Notes under the pieces: model-generated | The model's database searches: none | Seen by the model: the letters and a program-made list of their open reading frames with translations, nothing else | What the model was told of the DNA's origin: nothing | Program-made: the position numbers and the translations under genes | Shown here: one piece after another, positions 52,882 through 62,349 of the stretch | How positions within the stretch are numbered: position 1 is the first letter of the stretch | Layout: every line of letters starts with the position of its first letter | From: Comamonas sp. KCTC 72670 | Lineage (GTDB): Bacteria; Myxococcota; Myxococcia; Myxococcales; Myxococcaceae | NCBI GenBank assembly: GCA_014656495.1 | Contig: BNCN01000004.1 | Span: 62,001 to 126,000, forward strand | Direction: 5' to 3' | DNA length: 64,000 bases

Positions 52882-55001
52882 GAAGCCAGGGAGTCTACGT
52901 GCTGCGCCGAGTGGGGCGAAGAAACAGCTGGCAGCAGCAGCGTGACCTCCGCGCCGCCCTCCGGGTGGTTGCCCAGGCGGATGACGCCCTGGTGCTCCTC
53001 CAGGATGCGCTGGACGATGGAGAGCCCCAGGCCCGTGCCGCCGCGCCGCTTGCTGAAGAAGGGCTCGAACACGTGGGGCAAATCCTCCGCGCGGAAGCCC
53101 GGTCCGCCGTCGCGCACGGTGCACCGCACCCACGCCCGGCCCGTCTCCTCCACCTCCTCCGCGGACACGCGCACCGTGCTGCCCGCGGGCGAGTGCTGCA
53201 CCGCGTTCTCCACCACGTTGCGGAAGACATGGAACAGGCGCCGGGCGTCCATGCGCACCCGCGGCAGCGCGTCCGCCAGCGCCCGGTCCACCGACACACC
53301 CGCGCGCTCACTGGCCAGGGCGCACGCGGAGAGCGCGTCCGCCACCACGGGCAGCACGGGCCCCTCCACCCACTCGCCCCGGGTGGGGCGGCCGTACTCG
53401 AACAGCTCCTGGGTGAGGTGGTTGAGGCGCTTCACCTCGCCGCGCAGCACGTCGACGTAGGGCTTGAGCTCCGCCCGAGTGCCGAACGTCGCCTCCACGG
53501 CGTCCACCACGGCGGAGATGGAGAAGAGCGGGTTGCGGACCTCATGGGCCACGCCCGCGACGATGGCGCCCATGGCCGCCATCGTCTCGTTGCGGCGCAG
53601 GCTGGCTTGCAGCTCCAGCAGGCGCGTCACCTCGGTGGCCACCAGGATGATGCGCGAGTCCTCGCCGCCCGCTTCGTCCACCCAGGTGGCGGAGACCTCC
53701 CAGGTGCGGCGTGACAGCGGGTCCCCCAGCTCGCGGGTGGCGCTGGCGTGGGTGCGGCGCAGCTCGTCCACCAGCGGCAGCGCGTGAGACCAGGGTGGGG
53801 CGCTGGCCGCGGTGAACAAGGGCTGTCCGGACGGGTCCATGCCGTCGAAGAGCGCGATGGCCGCCGCGTTGAGGCGTTGGACGGTGCCGTCGGGGCCCAG
53901 CACCATCAGCGGCGAGGACACGGCGTCGAAGGTGCGGCGCCACTCCTGCGCGGAGCGGCGGAAGCTGTCGTGGAGCCGCTGGCGCAGGTCATCCGCGAGG
54001 CGCCGGTCGGTGATGTCGGTGACGACGCAGCCCACGTGCAGCTCGCCCTGGGCATCCAGCGCGGACGCGGCGGCGCGGCTGCGCACCCAGCGCACGCGGC
54101 CGTCGGCGCAGATGAGCCGGTGCTCCAGCTCCGCCTCGGCGCCCGGGGCCATGCCCTCGATGCTGGCCCGGTAGCGCGGGCGGTCCTCGGGGTGGATCAT
54201 CTCCGCCCACAGCGGCGGCGGGCCGCCATCCGGCGCGGGCCGCACGAAGGCGGATGCCGCGTAGCCGGTGGTCCGCTCGATGACCGGCGTGCAGTAGAAG
54301 TCGCGCAGCCGCCCGTCGCGGAGCTTGCCGCCCCAGAGGTAGTCCGGCAGCGAGCGGGTGAGGACGTCCAGCCGGCCCTCGTGCTCCTGCAGGCTCTCCT
54401 CGGCGCGCATGCGCTCGGTGAGCTCCGACAGGGCCGCGATGACGCCGAGCACCTCGCCCTTCGCGCCGCACACGCGCAGGTAGCTGCCGAACCAGTAGCG
54501 GGTCTCGCCCGGCGCCGCGGGCGTCTCCACCTGGAGGAGCGTGTCCTGGATGGAGGTGCCCGTGTCGAGCGCGAGCTGGAGCCTCGGCGCGATGAGCCGG
54601 CCCAGATCGGGCATCACCTCGGTGACGTGCCGCCCCAGGTGGCGCTCCGCGGACAGGCCGTGCATCGCCGCCAGCGCGGTGTTGACGTGGACGTACCGCA
54701 GCTCGCGGTCGAAGAAGGCGAAGCCCACGGGCGTGACGTCCATCACCGCCTCGCGCAGGGCGCTGGCGTCATCCGCGCTGCGCAGCGCCGCGTCGCGGAC
54801 CTGGTGCGCCCTGCTTCGGGCACGCAGCAGCAGCAGCGCCAGGGTGCCGCTGATGAGCAGCCCCACGGCCGAGGTGAGCAGGATGCGCGCGGGGGTGTTC
54901 GCGGCCCCGGAGTAGCTCCAGACCCCCTCGACGGCCGCGGAAAGAGTGGTGGCCACGAGGACGGCCAGCAGCAGCTGACGGCGAGAAGGGAACTCGTGCA
55001 T
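52878..55001 (-). CDS. Multi-PAS sensor histidine kinase
   Basis: 707 residues from the ATG at 55001. Two N-terminal membrane helices (about 10-27 and 38-60), then three PAS-like modules (about 85-205, 215-345 and 355-465: VGFAFFDRELRYVHVN; RYRASIEGM; SSPLMVLGPDGTVQRLNAAA), a HisKA domain with His486 in GVAHEVRNPLFS, and an ATPase domain (DGGPGF, FEPFFSKRRGGTGLGLS). It is co-translated with the NtrC-type regulator. The short periplasmic loop suggests the signal is sensed in the membrane or by the PAS modules. Confidence 0.92.
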   Translation of the reverse strand: MHEFPSRRQLLLAVLVATTLSAAVEGVWSYSGAANTPARILLTSAVGLLISGTLALLLLRARSRAHQVRDAALRSADDASALREAVMDVTPVGFAFFDRELRYVHVNTALAAMHGLSAERHLGRHVTEVMPDLGRLIAPRLQLALDTGTSIQDTLLQVETPAAPGETRYWFGSYLRVCGAKGEVLGVIAALSELTERMRAEESLQEHEGRLDVLTRSLPDYLWGGKLRDGRLRDFYCTPVIERTTGYAASAFVRPAPDGGPPPLWAEMIHPEDRPRYRASIEGMAPGAEAELEHRLICADGRVRWVRSRAAASALDAQGELHVGCVVTDITDRRLADDLRQRLHDSFRRSAQEWRRTFDAVSSPLMVLGPDGTVQRLNAAAIALFDGMDPSGQPLFTAASAPPWSHALPLVDELRRTHASATRELGDPLSRRTWEVSATWVDEAGGEDSRIILVATEVTRLLELQASLRRNETMAAMGAIVAGVAHEVRNPLFSISAVVDAVEATFGTRAELKPYVDVLRGEVKRLNHLTQELFEYGRPTRGEWVEGPVLPVVADALSACALASERAGVSVDRALADALPRVRMDARRLFHVFRNVVENAVQHSPAGSTVRVSAEEVEETGRAWVRCTVRDGGPGFRAEDLPHVFEPFFSKRRGGTGLGLSIVQRILEEHQGVIRLGNHPEGGAEVTLLLPAVSSPHSAQHVDSLAS

Positions 55002-55123
55002 GGGAGGGCGGCGGGTGAGGGAGCTTACCCAGATTCCGTGCCAGGACGGTGACGCGTCTGTCATTGGGCTGCCGTCTTGGCGGCGCGGCGGGCAGGAGGC
55101 CGGGCTTTTGGTCCCGCGGACGG

Positions 55124-55139
55124 ATTCCGCACCCGGAAT
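55124..55139. promoter_or_regulatory. Inverted repeat between divergent kinase and desaturase genes
   Basis: ATTCCG-CACC-CGGAAT, perfect 6-bp arms. The left half (CGGATTCC) resembles part of the enhancer elements at 50.9 and 51.5 kb, but no full sigma-54 promoter was found on either side. It may be an operator for the desaturase. Confidence 0.35.
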
Positions 55140-55205
55140 TTCACGTCCTGCGGATAGATTGAGGGCCGTCACCTGGATGCCCTCACCCGAGATGCTGGTC
55201 CCCAC

Positions 55206-56396
55206 ATGACCTTGGCAGTTCCCCTGCTCGCCGACGAAGCGTCCCGGACCTCGCGTCCCGCCTCTCTCCCCCATGCCCTCGCCGAGCCCGAGGCCTTCGG
55301 GCAGGAACTGCAAGCGCTCCGCCTGGAGCTGGAGTCCTCGCTCGGTGAGGAGGACCTCGCCCACGCACGCAAGATTGAACGCTGGGGCCGGGCCTGCTCG
55401 GTGCTGGGTTACGCGACGGCGTGGCTGCTGCCCAACCCCGTGTCCGCGCTGCTCATCGCGCAGGGCAACACGGCGCGCTGGACGATGATGGCCCACCACG
55501 TCACCCACCGGGGCTACGACAAGGTTCCGGGCATCCCGGCGCACTACACGGGCAAGCGCTTCGCCACGGGGTGGCGCCGCTTCCTGGACTGGCCGGACTG
55601 GATTCATCCCCAGGCGTGGCGGCACGAGCACAACGTGCTGCACCACGGGCACACCGGCGAGACGGCGGACCCGGACCTGGTGGAGATGAACACGGAGTGG
55701 CTGCGCCAGTCGCGCATGCCCCTGTTCGCCAAGTACGCGCTGGTGGCGTTCTTCGCGTGCACGTGGAAGTTGACGTACTACGCGCCCAACACGTTCCTGG
55801 AGTGGCGCCGCTTCGAGCGCAAGCGCGCGGGGGGCCCCGACGAGGCCGGCACGCTGCCGCTCATCACCGCCTTCAATCCCTTCTCGAAGGAGGGGCGGGC
55901 GTTCTGGTGGACGTGCATCCTCCCGTACGCGGGGCTGCGGTTCGCGCTGCTGCCCGCGCTCTTCGCGCCGCTGGGCCCGTGGGCCGTCTTCAGCGTGTTC
56001 GCCAACAGCGTGTTCGCCGAGGTGCTCGCGAACATCCAGTCCTTCATCCTCATCGCGCCCAACCACGCGGGGGACGACCTGTACCGCTTCGAGGGCCGCT
56101 CACGCAGCGGCGCCGAGTTCTCCGTGCGCCAGGTGGTGGGCTCGGCGAACTACACCACGGGCGGCGACGTGGTGGACTTCCTGCACGGGTGGCTGAACTA
56201 CCAGATCGAGCACCACCTCTGGCCCAGCCTGCCCATGACGCGCTACCGGCAGGCCCAGCCGCGCGTGAAGGCGCTGTGCGAGAAGCACGGCGTACCCTAC
56301 GTGCAGGAGAACGTGTTCCGCCGCGTGAAGCGGCTGGTGGACATCATGGTGGGCCGCACGTCGATGCGGACGTGGCCCGCGCCGACGCGTCCCTGA
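55206..56396 (+). CDS. Membrane fatty acid desaturase-like protein
   Basis: 396 residues. The three histidine boxes of membrane di-iron desaturases are seen: HHVTHRGYD, HEHNVLHHGH and NYQIEHHLWP. Hydrophobic segments occur at about 65-85, 180-195 and 245-290. Such enzymes introduce a double bond into acyl chains of membrane lipids, using electrons from cytochrome b5-like or ferredoxin partners, none of which is nearby. A palindrome at 55124 lies 67 bp upstream. Confidence 0.92.
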   Translation: MTLAVPLLADEASRTSRPASLPHALAEPEAFGQELQALRLELESSLGEEDLAHARKIERWGRACSVLGYATAWLLPNPVSALLIAQGNTARWTMMAHHVTHRGYDKVPGIPAHYTGKRFATGWRRFLDWPDWIHPQAWRHEHNVLHHGHTGETADPDLVEMNTEWLRQSRMPLFAKYALVAFFACTWKLTYYAPNTFLEWRRFERKRAGGPDEAGTLPLITAFNPFSKEGRAFWWTCILPYAGLRFALLPALFAPLGPWAVFSVFANSVFAEVLANIQSFILIAPNHAGDDLYRFEGRSRSGAEFSVRQVVGSANYTTGGDVVDFLHGWLNYQIEHHLWPSLPMTRYRQAQPRVKALCEKHGVPYVQENVFRRVKRLVDIMVGRTSMRTWPAPTRP

Positions 56397-56410
56397 GGCA
56401 CCTGACGCGC

Positions 56411-57091
56411 TCAGGCGGGGGGCTGCGCATCCGTTGAAGGGTGGGTTTGTACCGCCTGGGCCAACAGGGCGCGGACCTCGTCGTCCTCCGTCTGGGCGAA
56501 GTCGCGGTACCACAGGCCCACGGAGTAGAACGGCTCCGGCATCCGCACGCAGATGATCCGGTCCGCCACCTGGGCGAGGCTCGTACACGCTTCCGCCGAG
56601 GCCACGGGCACCGCGACGACGATGGCGGCGGGCTCGAGGACGCGAAGCGCCGCCACGGCCGCGCGCATCGTGGTGCCGGTGGCCAGGCCGTCGTCCACCA
56701 GGATGACGGTGCGGCCGCGCACGTCGGGAGGTGGCCTGCCTTCGCGGTACCGCTGCTCGCGGCGTTGGAGCTCCCGCGTCTCGCGCCGCGTGGTGGCTTC
56801 AATCTGGTCCCGGTGGATGTTCAGCTCGTCCACGACCTCGCGGTTGAGGACGCGCATGCCCCCGGAGGCGATGGCGCCCATCGCCAGCTCCTCATGGCCC
56901 GGCGTGCCCAGCTTGCGCACGAGGAGCACGTCCAGCGGCGCGCGGAGGCGCCGGGCGACCTCGGCGGCCACGGGCACACCCCCACGCGGGAGGGCGAGCA
57001 CCACGACCCCGGGCCGTCCCGCGTACTCCCTCAGGTGCTGCGCGAGGACACGGCCTCCCTCGTAGCGATCCTGGAACTCGGGTTCATTCAT
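56411..57091 (-). CDS. Phosphoribosyltransferase-family protein
   Basis: 226 residues from the ATG at 57091. The PRPP-binding motif is VILVDDGLATGTTMRAA, and the flexible-loop region has LALPRGGVPVAAEVARRL. This subgroup is common in stress-gene neighbourhoods and has no assigned substrate. It converges on the desaturase, 14 bp apart. Confidence 0.87.
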   Translation of the reverse strand: MNEPEFQDRYEGGRVLAQHLREYAGRPGVVVLALPRGGVPVAAEVARRLRAPLDVLLVRKLGTPGHEELAMGAIASGGMRVLNREVVDELNIHRDQIEATTRRETRELQRREQRYREGRPPPDVRGRTVILVDDGLATGTTMRAAVAALRVLEPAAIVVAVPVASAEACTSLAQVADRIICVRMPEPFYSVGLWYRDFAQTEDDEVRALLAQAVQTHPSTDAQPPA

Positions 57092-57255
57092 GCCTGCGCT
57101 CCCCGGCGACCCAGGCTGCGCGGGTGCGCCTTGATGGAAGGTGCGCACCGTGGCCGCCGCGTGGAACAGGCGCTCGCGCCCGCGCCCGGTACGAGCGCCT
57201 GTCCGGGTGCCCTGTCCTCCGCATGACATGCGTCGCCGCGGAGACGGGGGGCCGC

Positions 57256-57477
57256 TCAGGCGATGATTTCAGGCCGGCCCGGCTGGTTGGGCACGGGCGG
57301 GTCGTGAATCCCGGGCGGCGTGATGTCGGGTGGCTGCGGCGGCTCGATTTCCGGTGGCCGCCGGTGGGGTGGCTCCTCCTTGGGAGGCTCCAGCGGCTTC
57401 GGAGGCTCGCGTCCGGGCTTCTTGTCGGGATCCGGATCCTTCACGGGGGCGCCGGGTGTCGTTGGCACTTCAGGCAT
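57256..57477 (-). CDS. Pro-rich small protein
   Basis: 73 residues, with a strong GAGAGGAGC ribosome site before the ATG at 57477. About one third of residues are Pro, in runs such as EPPKPLEPPKEEPPHRRPPE. It has no signal peptide or hydrophobic segment and is probably disordered. Function unknown. Confidence 0.55.
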   Translation of the reverse strand: MPEVPTTPGAPVKDPDPDKKPGREPPKPLEPPKEEPPHRRPPEIEPPQPPDITPPGIHDPPVPNQPGRPEIIA

Positions 57478-57714
57478 GCAGCGTTGCTCCTCTCGCGGTT
57501 CGCCAGTTCGGACACAGTGGCCACGCCCGGGCGCTCGGGCACCACCTCCGTTGCCCAGTCAACGCGTGGACCTGCGTGCGTCAGGCCGCCTGTCTGGACC
57601 CCAGGCGCGTTGCGCGGACGCGAGCGGCGCAGCCCCTTCCCGTCTGCTGCACCGCGCCATCACCGCCTTCAGGTTCCGGGAGAGCGGACATCGAGACTTG
57701 AGAGGAGAGGAAAG

Positions 57715-58902
57715 ATGAAAGCTGCCCTATGGGGAATCGGAGGCGCCGGGCTGGGCCTGGGCTTGATGTACTGGGCGGATCCACGCAGCGGCCGGTGGCG
57801 CCGGTCCCATCTTCAAGGCAAGGCGGTGCACGCGGCGCACGAGGCGGGGGACGCGATGGGCATCGTCGCCCGGGACCTCTCGCAGCGCTCTCGCGGCCTC
57901 TATTTCGAGCAGCGCCGCAAGCTGAAGCGAGAATCGGTGGAGGACTTCATCCTGGAAGAACGGGTGCGGTCGGCGCTGGGCCGGGTGTGCTCACATCCCA
58001 GCGCGGTCCGGGTCGCCGCGAGAGACGGCCTTGTGAAGCTCGAAGGCGTCATCCTTCGTGATGAGCTGCGGCGGGTGCTCCCGCGCATCGCCAAGGTGCC
58101 CGGCGTCCTCGGCCTGGACAACCAACTCATCCCCCATGCGGACGGTGCCTCGCACCCCGCGCTCCAGGGAGGCCACATGCGCACAGGTGAAGCGCGAATC
58201 TTCCGGCAGGAGCACTGGTCTCCGTCGGAGCGGTTGTTCGGAGTGCTCGGTGGTCTCGCGATGACGGCGTGGGGGCTGGGGCGCCGGGGCTTCTCCGGCA
58301 CCGTGGCCGCGCTGGGCGGCGCGTTGTTGGGCGCCCGGGCGTACACGAACATGGGGGTGAAGCAGCTCACCGGCGTGGGCGCGGGACGCCGAGGCATCAC
58401 CCTGCACAAGGACATCACGGTGAACGCGCCGGTGGAGGAGGTGTTCGCCTTCTGGCGCGAGATGCAGAACTTCCCCCGGTTCATGACGCACGTCGATGAA
58501 GTCATCCCGGGCGCGCAGGGGCGCTCGCATTGGAAGGTGCGAGGCCCCGCCGGACTGCACTTCGAATGGGACGCCGTCGTCACGAAGTTCGAGCCCAACC
58601 GCGTGCTGGCCTGGAAGAGCGTGGAAGGCACGGCGGTGGAGAACCTGGGGGTCATCCACTTCGAGCCCACGGCGGGAGGTGGGACGCGCGTGGACATCCG
58701 CATGGCGTACAACCCACCCGCGGGCGCCATCGGTCATGCGTTCGCGAAGCTCCTGGGCGCCGACCCCAAGAAGCAGATGGACGACGACCTGCTGCGCTTC
58801 AAGTCGCTGCTGGAGCGGGGCAGGGCGACCGGCCGAGAGACGGTGACGCGTGAGCAGCTCTCGCCCCGGCGCATGGAGCGGCGGGACACCACGACGCACT
58901 GA
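57715..58902 (+). CDS. BON-domain and SRPBCC-domain membrane-associated protein
   Basis: 395 residues from the ATG at 57715, with a GAGAGGAGAGG ribosome site. The N-terminus is a short hydrophobic segment (WGIGGAGLGLGLMYWADP). A BON-like domain follows (about 80-145: VRSALGRVCSHPSAVRVAA, GLVKLEGVI). After two hydrophobic Gly-rich helices (about 180-215) comes an SRPBCC/START-type domain (about 225-370: DITVNAPVEEVFAFW, NFPRFMTHVDEV, FEPTAGGGTRVDI). Known in stress-linked proteins of unclear biochemical role; it may bind lipids or other hydrophobic ligands. Confidence 0.8.
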   Translation: MKAALWGIGGAGLGLGLMYWADPRSGRWRRSHLQGKAVHAAHEAGDAMGIVARDLSQRSRGLYFEQRRKLKRESVEDFILEERVRSALGRVCSHPSAVRVAARDGLVKLEGVILRDELRRVLPRIAKVPGVLGLDNQLIPHADGASHPALQGGHMRTGEARIFRQEHWSPSERLFGVLGGLAMTAWGLGRRGFSGTVAALGGALLGARAYTNMGVKQLTGVGAGRRGITLHKDITVNAPVEEVFAFWREMQNFPRFMTHVDEVIPGAQGRSHWKVRGPAGLHFEWDAVVTKFEPNRVLAWKSVEGTAVENLGVIHFEPTAGGGTRVDIRMAYNPPAGAIGHAFAKLLGADPKKQMDDDLLRFKSLLERGRATGRETVTREQLSPRRMERRDTTTH

Positions 58903-59155
58903 GCGGAAGCAGGGACGCCCGCGAGGCGCGTGGTGATGGCTCCACCGCGAGTCGTCCGGCGGGGCCGCCCCGGTCGCACCGGAGGCGGTCCCCAACGCCT
59001 GGAACACGACGCCCGATGGGGTCGGGCTGCGACACGCTGGCTGACACGGGCCCCGCGCATCGAGGTGGAGTGGACCCTCGGGGTCGTCGTGGCACACTGC
59101 GGACGGCGCGGGGCTCCCTTTGGAGTCGCCGAAGGCACGCCGTGCAGGAGGCGCG

Positions 59156-60070
59156 ATGCGACTCGATCTCGCGGATCTTCGTTTGTTCCTGTGCATCGTG
59201 GATGCGGGGAGCATCACGCAAGGCGCACAGCGAGCGCACCTGACGTTGGCCTCCGCGAGCGAGCGACTTCGCAGCATCGAGGAGGACGTTGGCGTCAGGC
59301 TGCTCGAACGGCGTCCCCGGGGCGTCGTCACCACCGACGCGGGGGACGCCCTGGCGCATCACGCCCGGCTGCTCCTTCAACAGCAGGCGCTGATGAAGGA
59401 CGAACTGAACGCGTTCGTCTCAGGCCGGCGCGGCACCCTCCGGCTCGACGCGAACACCGCCGCGCTGACGGAGTTCCTGCCCGGGAAGCTGGCCCCCTGG
59501 CTGGCCCGGCATCCGCAGTGGAATGTCGAGCTGCGAGAGCGGACCAGCGTGGAGATCGTCAGGGCCGTCGAAGCGGGGCTCGCGGAGGCAGGGCTCATCT
59601 CGGATGCCGTGGACACCGGCGACCTTCAGGTCCGTCCGGTCGCGCCGGAGCCGCTGGTGCTCATCGTGCCCACCGGACATCCGCTCGCGGGTTCGCAGGG
59701 GCTCGCGTTGCGCGACGTCCACCGGGAGCCCTTCATCGGCCTGTTTCCCGAGAGCGCCTTGCAGGAGCACCTCTCCGCGCAGGCCCGGCACGCGGGGTTC
59801 GAGCTCTCCTTCCGCGTCAGGATGAAGGACTTCCGGGGCGTGTGTGAAATGGTGGCCCACGGCGTGGGCCTGGGCATCGTCCCGGCCAGCGTCGCCCAGC
59901 GCCAGGCGCGTGATGGCGCGTATCTCCGCGTACCACTCACCGACGCCTGGGCCCGCCGTCGCTTGTGTGTGTGCGTCCGTGACTGGAACAGCCTGACGGC
60001 TCCGGTCGGCGACTTGTTGAACCACCTGCTCGCGGACACGGACGCTGGGGCGGCGCTCACAAGTTCCTGA
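59156..60070 (+). CDS. LysR-family transcriptional regulator
   Basis: 304 residues from the ATG at 59156 (the frame is open to 59120). The N-terminal winged helix-turn-helix reads LRLFLCIVDAGSITQGAQRAHLTLASASERLRSIEED, broken here by family positions; RRPRGVVTTDAGD ends it. The ligand domain follows, with LVPTGHPLAG-like LIVPTGHPL. Divergent or neighbouring targets are not obvious; the upstream gene is co-directional and 253 bp away. Confidence 0.88.
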   Translation: MRLDLADLRLFLCIVDAGSITQGAQRAHLTLASASERLRSIEEDVGVRLLERRPRGVVTTDAGDALAHHARLLLQQQALMKDELNAFVSGRRGTLRLDANTAALTEFLPGKLAPWLARHPQWNVELRERTSVEIVRAVEAGLAEAGLISDAVDTGDLQVRPVAPEPLVLIVPTGHPLAGSQGLALRDVHREPFIGLFPESALQEHLSAQARHAGFELSFRVRMKDFRGVCEMVAHGVGLGIVPASVAQRQARDGAYLRVPLTDAWARRRLCVCVRDWNSLTAPVGDLLNHLLADTDAGAALTSS

Positions 60071-60159
60071 GCGAGAATTCGCGAGCGGTTTCGACGCAGC
60101 GCCGCAGCTGTTCCGAACAAGCGACTGGATCGGTCGCGCGGTCGCATGGGGCGGTCTCC

Positions 60160-60213
60160 GCGCAAACCTTGCGCGCGTCGAGCCCCTCTGTGCTGAGCGC
60201 GCAAAGCTTGCGC
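60160..60213. promoter_or_regulatory. Two tandem GCGCAA-N3-TTGCGC palindromes
   Basis: Copies at 60160-60174 and 60199-60213 have identical perfect arms around different 3-nt centres, 39 bp centre to centre, with a further half-site (GCGCAA) at 60224-60229. They lie in the 400-bp gap between a LysR gene and the globin-coupled kinase operon, otherwise without a gene. They look like cooperative operator sites. Confidence 0.5.
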
Positions 60214-60470
60214 CGGCGATGTGCGCGCAACGCCTGCCGCCTGTTGGCGCGAGGCTTGCTGACACGTTCTCGCCTGGCCGGAACGGCGATGCGAGAGGCT
60301 CTCTTCATGGCAGGCCGCGCCGCATGGCAGGTGCATCACGACAGGGGCTCGACGGAGGGCGTCCATTCCCGCCGGATGAAGGGCGAGCGGTGTGCCATGG
60401 CCGAGCTCGCAGCGGGACGAAGTTCCTGCCCCCATGCATTCCGCGCGGTTAGGCTCTCTCCCCAGGACTC

Positions 60471-61661
60471 ATGGCGGAAACCTTGTTCGAGGAATTGAAG
60501 CGGTACGTGGGTTTCAGCTCGGCCGACGAGCAGGCTCTCGTGACCTTGCATGCCACCGCGAAGCCGCACTTCCCGCGCATCGCGCGCCTCTTCTACGACC
60601 GCATCCTGGAGCACGCGGGAGCCCGGCGGGCGCTCGAAGGGGGCGAGAGCCAGGTGGGCCACCTGCGCGGCACGCTCCAGGTCTGGATGGACCAGCTCCT
60701 CCGCGGCCCCTGGGACGAGGCCTACTTCGCGCTGCGCTGCCGCATTGGCCGCATGCACGTGCGCATCGCGCTACCGCAGCACTACATGTTCGGCGCGATG
60801 AACGTCCTGCGGCAGGAGTTCAACGCCATCATCGACGCCACCTACCTGGAGCAGCCCGACGCGCTCTTCGCCGCGCGCGGCGCGGTGGGGAAGATTCTGG
60901 ACCTGGAGCTGGCCATCATGCTCCACACGTACCGGGAGGACCTGCTCGCGCAGCAGGCGCGCAGCGAGCGCCTGTCCACCTTCGGCCAGCTCGTGGGCTC
61001 CATCGGCCACGAGCTGCGCAACCCGCTGGGCGTCATCGAGACCTCGCTCTACATCCTGCGCGGGCGTCCCGGCGCCGTGGACGAGCGCACCACCAAGCAC
61101 CTGGACCGCATCGGAGACCAGGTGGGCATCGCGAACCGCATCGTCTCCGACCTGCTGGACATGATCCGGGACCGGCCCCTGCACCGGCAGGAGGTGTGGC
61201 TGGACGAGGTCTGGCAGGAGGCGCTCCGGTCCGTACAGCGGCCCGACTCCGTCACGGTGAGCGAGGAGGGCCTGGCCGCGCTGCCCACGGTGCAGGGCGA
61301 CGCGGGGCAGCTGCGCCAGGTGTTCGTGAACCTGTTGGACAACGCCGTCCAGGCGCTCGAAGAGACGGGCGGCACGGTGTCGCTGACGGCCAGCGGCAAC
61401 GAGCCGGGCTTCGTCGAGCTGGTGTTGGAGGACTCCGGCCCCGGCGTCAGTGACACCATCCGCCGCCGGCTCTTCGAGCCGTTGATGACCACGAAGGCGC
61501 GCGGCATCGGGCTCGGGCTGCCGCTGGTCAAGCGCATCCTGGAGCGGCACGGAGGCTCCATCGCGTATGGCCCGCGTCCCGGCGCGGGAGCGCGCTTCGT
61601 CATCCGGCTTCCCCTCATCGCGACGGAGGACACGCATGCGCCAGTACCTCCTGTTGGATGA
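60471..61661 (+). CDS. Globin-coupled sensor histidine kinase
   Basis: 396 residues. The N-terminal 155 residues are protoglobin-like: [35 protein letters not shown], and [19 protein letters not shown] with His96 as the likely proximal haem ligand. A kinase core follows: His180 in [12 protein letters not shown], and the ATPase boxes [15 protein letters not shown] and GIGLGLP. It is a soluble haem sensor for O2, NO or CO. It overlaps the next gene by 26 bp and is the first gene of a three-gene signalling operon. Confidence 0.9.
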   Translation: MAETLFEELKRYVGFSSADEQALVTLHATAKPHFPRIARLFYDRILEHAGARRALEGGESQVGHLRGTLQVWMDQLLRGPWDEAYFALRCRIGRMHVRIALPQHYMFGAMNVLRQEFNAIIDATYLEQPDALFAARGAVGKILDLELAIMLHTYREDLLAQQARSERLSTFGQLVGSIGHELRNPLGVIETSLYILRGRPGAVDERTTKHLDRIGDQVGIANRIVSDLLDMIRDRPLHRQEVWLDEVWQEALRSVQRPDSVTVSEEGLAALPTVQGDAGQLRQVFVNLLDNAVQALEETGGTVSLTASGNEPGFVELVLEDSGPGVSDTIRRRLFEPLMTTKARGIGLGLPLVKRILERHGGSIAYGPRPGAGARFVIRLPLIATEDTHAPVPPVG

Positions 61662-62349
61662 CAACCGGGCGTTCGCGGAGAACCTCGCGGAGATTCTTCG
61701 TGACGCTGGAGACGAGGCCACCGTGGTCACCAGCGGTGACGAGGCCGTGCGCGTGGCGCGCACGACGCGCTTCGATGCCCTGCTCACGGACATGCGGATG
61801 CCCGGCATGAGCGGCGCGGACGCGGTGCACGAACTCCGCCGGGTGGACCCGGGCCTCGCCGCCGTGGTCATCACCGCCTACCCGAAGCAGGACGACCTGG
61901 AGACGGCCCGGCGCGAGGGATTGCTCGCGGTGCTGCCCAAGCCGGTGCCCATCCCCACGCTGGTGGAGCTGCTGTCCGGCGCGCGCCGTGACGGCCTCGT
62001 GGTCCTCGTGGAGGACGACCCGGCGCTGAGCGACAACCTGGCGGAGCTCCTGCGCGGACGCGGCTTCTCGTGCGTGACGGCGGCCTCGGTGCTGGATACG
62101 GACCGCATCTTGTGCGCCCAGCCCTTCGCGGCGCTGGTGGACCTGCGTGTGCCCGGGGGCCCGGATGGCGAGGCGCTGCGGCGGCTGCGCGCGCGGTATC
62201 CACGCCTGCCCGCCTTCGTCATCACCGCGTACCCGGACGCCTCGCTCGTGCAGGACGCCGCGGGCGTCTTCTCCAAACCCTTCGACGCTGGGACGTTGCT
62301 GGAGGTGCTGGAGACAGCGCACGCGGCGCGTCCCGCCCACGCCTCATGA
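61636..62349 (+). CDS. Double-receiver response regulator
   Basis: 237 residues from the ATG at 61636. Two tandem receiver domains: the first has [19 protein letters not shown] and VLPKPVP; the second has [21 protein letters not shown] and VFSKPFD. No output domain is present. It overlaps the kinase gene before it and the hybrid kinase after it, so it likely relays phosphate between them. Confidence 0.9.
   Translation: MRQYLLLDDNRAFAENLAEILRDAGDEATVVTSGDEAVRVARTTRFDALLTDMRMPGMSGADAVHELRRVDPGLAAVVITAYPKQDDLETARREGLLAVLPKPVPIPTLVELLSGARRDGLVVLVEDDPALSDNLAELLRGRGFSCVTAASVLDTDRILCAQPFAALVDLRVPGGPDGEALRRLRARYPRLPAFVITAYPDASLVQDAAGVFSKPFDAGTLLEVLETAHAARPAHAS

Noticed and set aside
55040-55060. Minus-strand TGGCAC at the kinase promoter, a possible sigma-54 -24 element
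   Set aside because: The -12 position reads CTGGG with no GC at the required spacing, so it is not a sigma-54 promoter.
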